Assembly: GCF_029320955.1 (NCBI RefSeq) | Contig: NZ_CP119757.1 | Span: forward strand, 434,001 to 498,000 | DNA from: Flavobacterium sp. YJ01 | GTDB taxonomy: Bacteria; Bacteroidota; Bacteroidia; Flavobacteriales; Flavobacteriaceae | Length of the DNA: 64,000 nt | Direction: 5' to 3' | Made by a program: the position numbers and the translations under genes | Notes under the pieces: generated by a model | Told to the model about the DNA's origin: nothing | Seen by the model: only the letters and a program-made list of their open reading frames with translations | The model's database searches: none | Part shown: positions 62,401-64,000 of the stretch, piece by piece | Layout of the letters: every line of letters begins with the position of its first letter | How positions within the stretch are numbered: the stretch's first letter is position 1

Positions 62401-62791
62401 TCAAATTGGAGGTGATTTTTTAGTATCTGACGTACTGGTAGATAAATACTCAAATACTTTTAACAGAAACCTTTCTGTAAATGCATACGATCATTGGAGA
62501 AATCCTGGAGATATTGTTTCGCAATCTGCTGTAACTTCTTCTCCGCAGCTTTCTAACTTAAGTAAATATATGTACGATGCAACTTATATCCGAATCAGCA
62601 ATGTTAATTTAAGTTATAATGTGCCGTTAAAAAATACCTTCTTAGATACTCTTTCAGTTTTTGCAGATGCGACAAATGTTGCTTATTGGTACAAAGAGAA
62701 AAGTCCAAAAGGAATGAACGGAGTAAGAGAATACAGTTTTACTTATCCTCAGGCAAGAACCATCTCGCTGGGAGTTAATGCTAAATTTTAA
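59432..62791 (+). CDS. SusC-like TonB-dependent transducer with N-terminal STN signalling domain
   Basis: A 1119-residue outer-membrane protein. Signal peptide to about residue 28, STN domain (about 30-105, [32 protein letters not shown]), carboxypeptidase-like sandwich (about 120-200), plug with [31 protein letters not shown] and [38 protein letters not shown], then the barrel ending in [12 protein letters not shown]. The STN domain contacts FecR in the periplasm, so this is the sensor as well as the importer. It is 4 bases before a SusD gene. Substrate is either a glycan or an iron complex. Confidence 0.95.
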   Translation: [1119 protein letters not shown]

Positions 62792-62795
62792 GAAC

Positions 62796-64000
62796 ATGAA
62801 ATATTCAAAATACCTATTTATATTTTTCCTGATTTTCTCGCTGCAAAGCTGTAGTGATTTTTTAGAACAGGAACCAGGAACACAAACTTCTATAGACGAG
62901 CTTTTGCAAAACAAAAAAGGAGTTTTGCAAGCATTAACCGGACTTTACTATGAACTAGAAGCTAATATGCGCGGAGAACGTTATGCCGTTTACGCAGATC
63001 TTCAAGGAGGAAACATCAAATTTTCGCCAGTTTCTTCAGGAAACAGCAGAGGTCAGATTTCTCCGCCTATAAATATCGAACAAGCATATTCATTTGATGA
63101 TCAAGCGCTGACAAGTAATTTTAAAACATTTTATGATACAAGTTATGATATTATAAATCAGGCGAACTTAATTTTAGAATATACTCCTGCCCTAACCGAT
63201 GCAACTCAAGCAGAGAAAAATCAAATAAAGGCAGAGGCTTTAACGATTAGAGCTTATGCGCATTTTTTGCTTTCTCTTGTATACAGCCAAGATTATAAAT
63301 ATACTTCAGACGCTTCTCATTTAGGAATTGTTTGCAATACTGAATCTATTAAAGCCGGAATAAAATATCCTGCAAGAAAAACAGTTGCAGAAACTTATTC
63401 GATTATTATAAATGATTTAGCGACAGCAATTGACAATTATTCGTCTCAATCGTTGCTTCCAGGTCAAACTTATTCTTTATTTAATGTAAATAATACAAAA
63501 GCGTTATTAGCGCGTGTATATTTGCAAAAAGGCGACTGGAATAATGCGTACACAACGGCAAATGACGTAATTACAACTTCTGGAATAACTTTATCAGCTT
63601 CTGCAGATTATGTTGCGCAATGGACGCAGCCGGATCTTCCTGTATCTGAAATTTTACTTGAATTTGCTACTAGAAGAGATTCTGAAGATATTGTGATGTC
63701 TTCTATGTCACAAGTATTTGGCTATACAACATCTACAAGTTATCAGCGATATGTCGCTTCAAACGACTTGGTTAATTTGTACGAAAGTAACGACTTAAGA
63801 AAACAATTATTTCTTACACAGCCTTTGCAGACTTTAGTAAATGGCGTTCTTACGAATGTAAATTATAATTTCACTAAAAAATATCAAGATAATGCTGGTT
63901 ATGTTGCTTTTAGATTAAGTGAAATGTATTTAATTCGTGCCGAAGCTGCTTTAGAAACCAACAGATCTGACGCTGCAATGGCAGATATAAATATTATTCG
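62796..64000 (+). CDS. SusD/RagB-family lipoprotein (cut by the window end)
   Basis: Starts at ATG 62796, 4 bases after the SusC stop. About 401 residues are visible and the frame stays open to 64000. The lipoprotein signal is MKYSKYLFIFFLIFSLQSC, followed by SDFLEQEPGTQTSIDELLQNKKGVLQALTGLYYELEANMRG, the RagB opening, AEALTIRAYAHFLLSLVYSQDYKYTSDASHLGIV, FNVNNTKALLARVYLQKGDWNNAYTTANDVI and the C-terminal RLSEMYLIRAEAALETNRSDAA. It pairs with the preceding SusC as the substrate-capturing lid. Confidence 0.94.
   Translation, partial: MKYSKYLFIFFLIFSLQSCSDFLEQEPGTQTSIDELLQNKKGVLQALTGLYYELEANMRGERYAVYADLQGGNIKFSPVSSGNSRGQISPPINIEQAYSFDDQALTSNFKTFYDTSYDIINQANLILEYTPALTDATQAEKNQIKAEALTIRAYAHFLLSLVYSQDYKYTSDASHLGIVCNTESIKAGIKYPARKTVAETYSIIINDLATAIDNYSSQSLLPGQTYSLFNVNNTKALLARVYLQKGDWNNAYTTANDVITTSGITLSASADYVAQWTQPDLPVSEILLEFATRRDSEDIVMSSMSQVFGYTTSTSYQRYVASNDLVNLYESNDLRKQLFLTQPLQTLVNGVLTNVNYNFTKKYQDNAGYVAFRLSEMYLIRAEAALETNRSDAAMADINII

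Overview
This window looks like a chromosome segment of a Flavobacterium-type bacterium (Bacteroidota, Flavobacteriaceae). The signs are AT-rich DNA, A-rich rather than GGAGG ribosome sites, promoters of the TTG-N17-23-TAnnTTTG class, two SusC/SusD pairs, a hybrid two-component regulator, a type IX secretion sorting domain, a FecI/FecR pair, and many intergenic imperfect palindromes. No rRNA, tRNA, CRISPR array, prophage or complete insertion sequence was seen. The first gene is cut at its 3' end and the last (SusD-like) is cut by the window edge.

Layout. 1-10.5 kb is small metabolic and regulatory genes: an NTF2-like secreted protein, nitronate monooxygenase, a GNAT-MarR pair with its own promoter/operator, a divergent HxlR/nitroreductase pair with a palindrome between the two promoters, a stand-alone IS1595-like zinc-ribbon protein, a histone-like lysine-rich protein, an AraC regulator next to a Tet(X)-like flavoprotein, MgtC, and a FabZ-like protein lacking the catalytic His. 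10.5-28.8 kb is a polysaccharide utilization locus, probably for arabinose-containing pectin side chains: SusC, SusD, a clan GH-A hydrolase, four GH43-type enzymes, a GH2 enzyme and a mutarotase on the minus strand, with a divergent one-protein hybrid two-component regulator.

28.8-39 kb holds a LytS/LytTR pair, CPBP protease, two DoxX proteins, a medium-chain dehydrogenase, a GNAT enzyme, an AraC regulator divergent from a TauE/DUF1634 export pair, and a luciferase-like oxidoreductase. 39-50 kb holds a siderophore-type TonB receptor, a thiolase, a large secreted PQQ-type sugar dehydrogenase with CBM6, PKD and type IX sorting domains, a two-subunit succinate dehydrogenase/fumarate reductase without a membrane anchor, and a divergent DapB paralogue.

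50.8-57.2 kb is the most unusual set: a small His/Cys-rich protein with a TTGCAAC-type palindrome at its promoter, then an ABC ATPase, a TonB-dependent receptor and two DUF3526-type ABC permeases, the last four packed closely. This may be one metal-linked envelope system. 57.6-64 kb is FecI-FecR-SusC(STN)-SusD, preceded by a 23-bp Fur-like inverted repeat that has relatives upstream of the siderophore receptor and of one DoxX gene. A rich set of dispersed intergenic repeats (heptad runs, long perfect inverted repeats, nested elements) fills many gaps.
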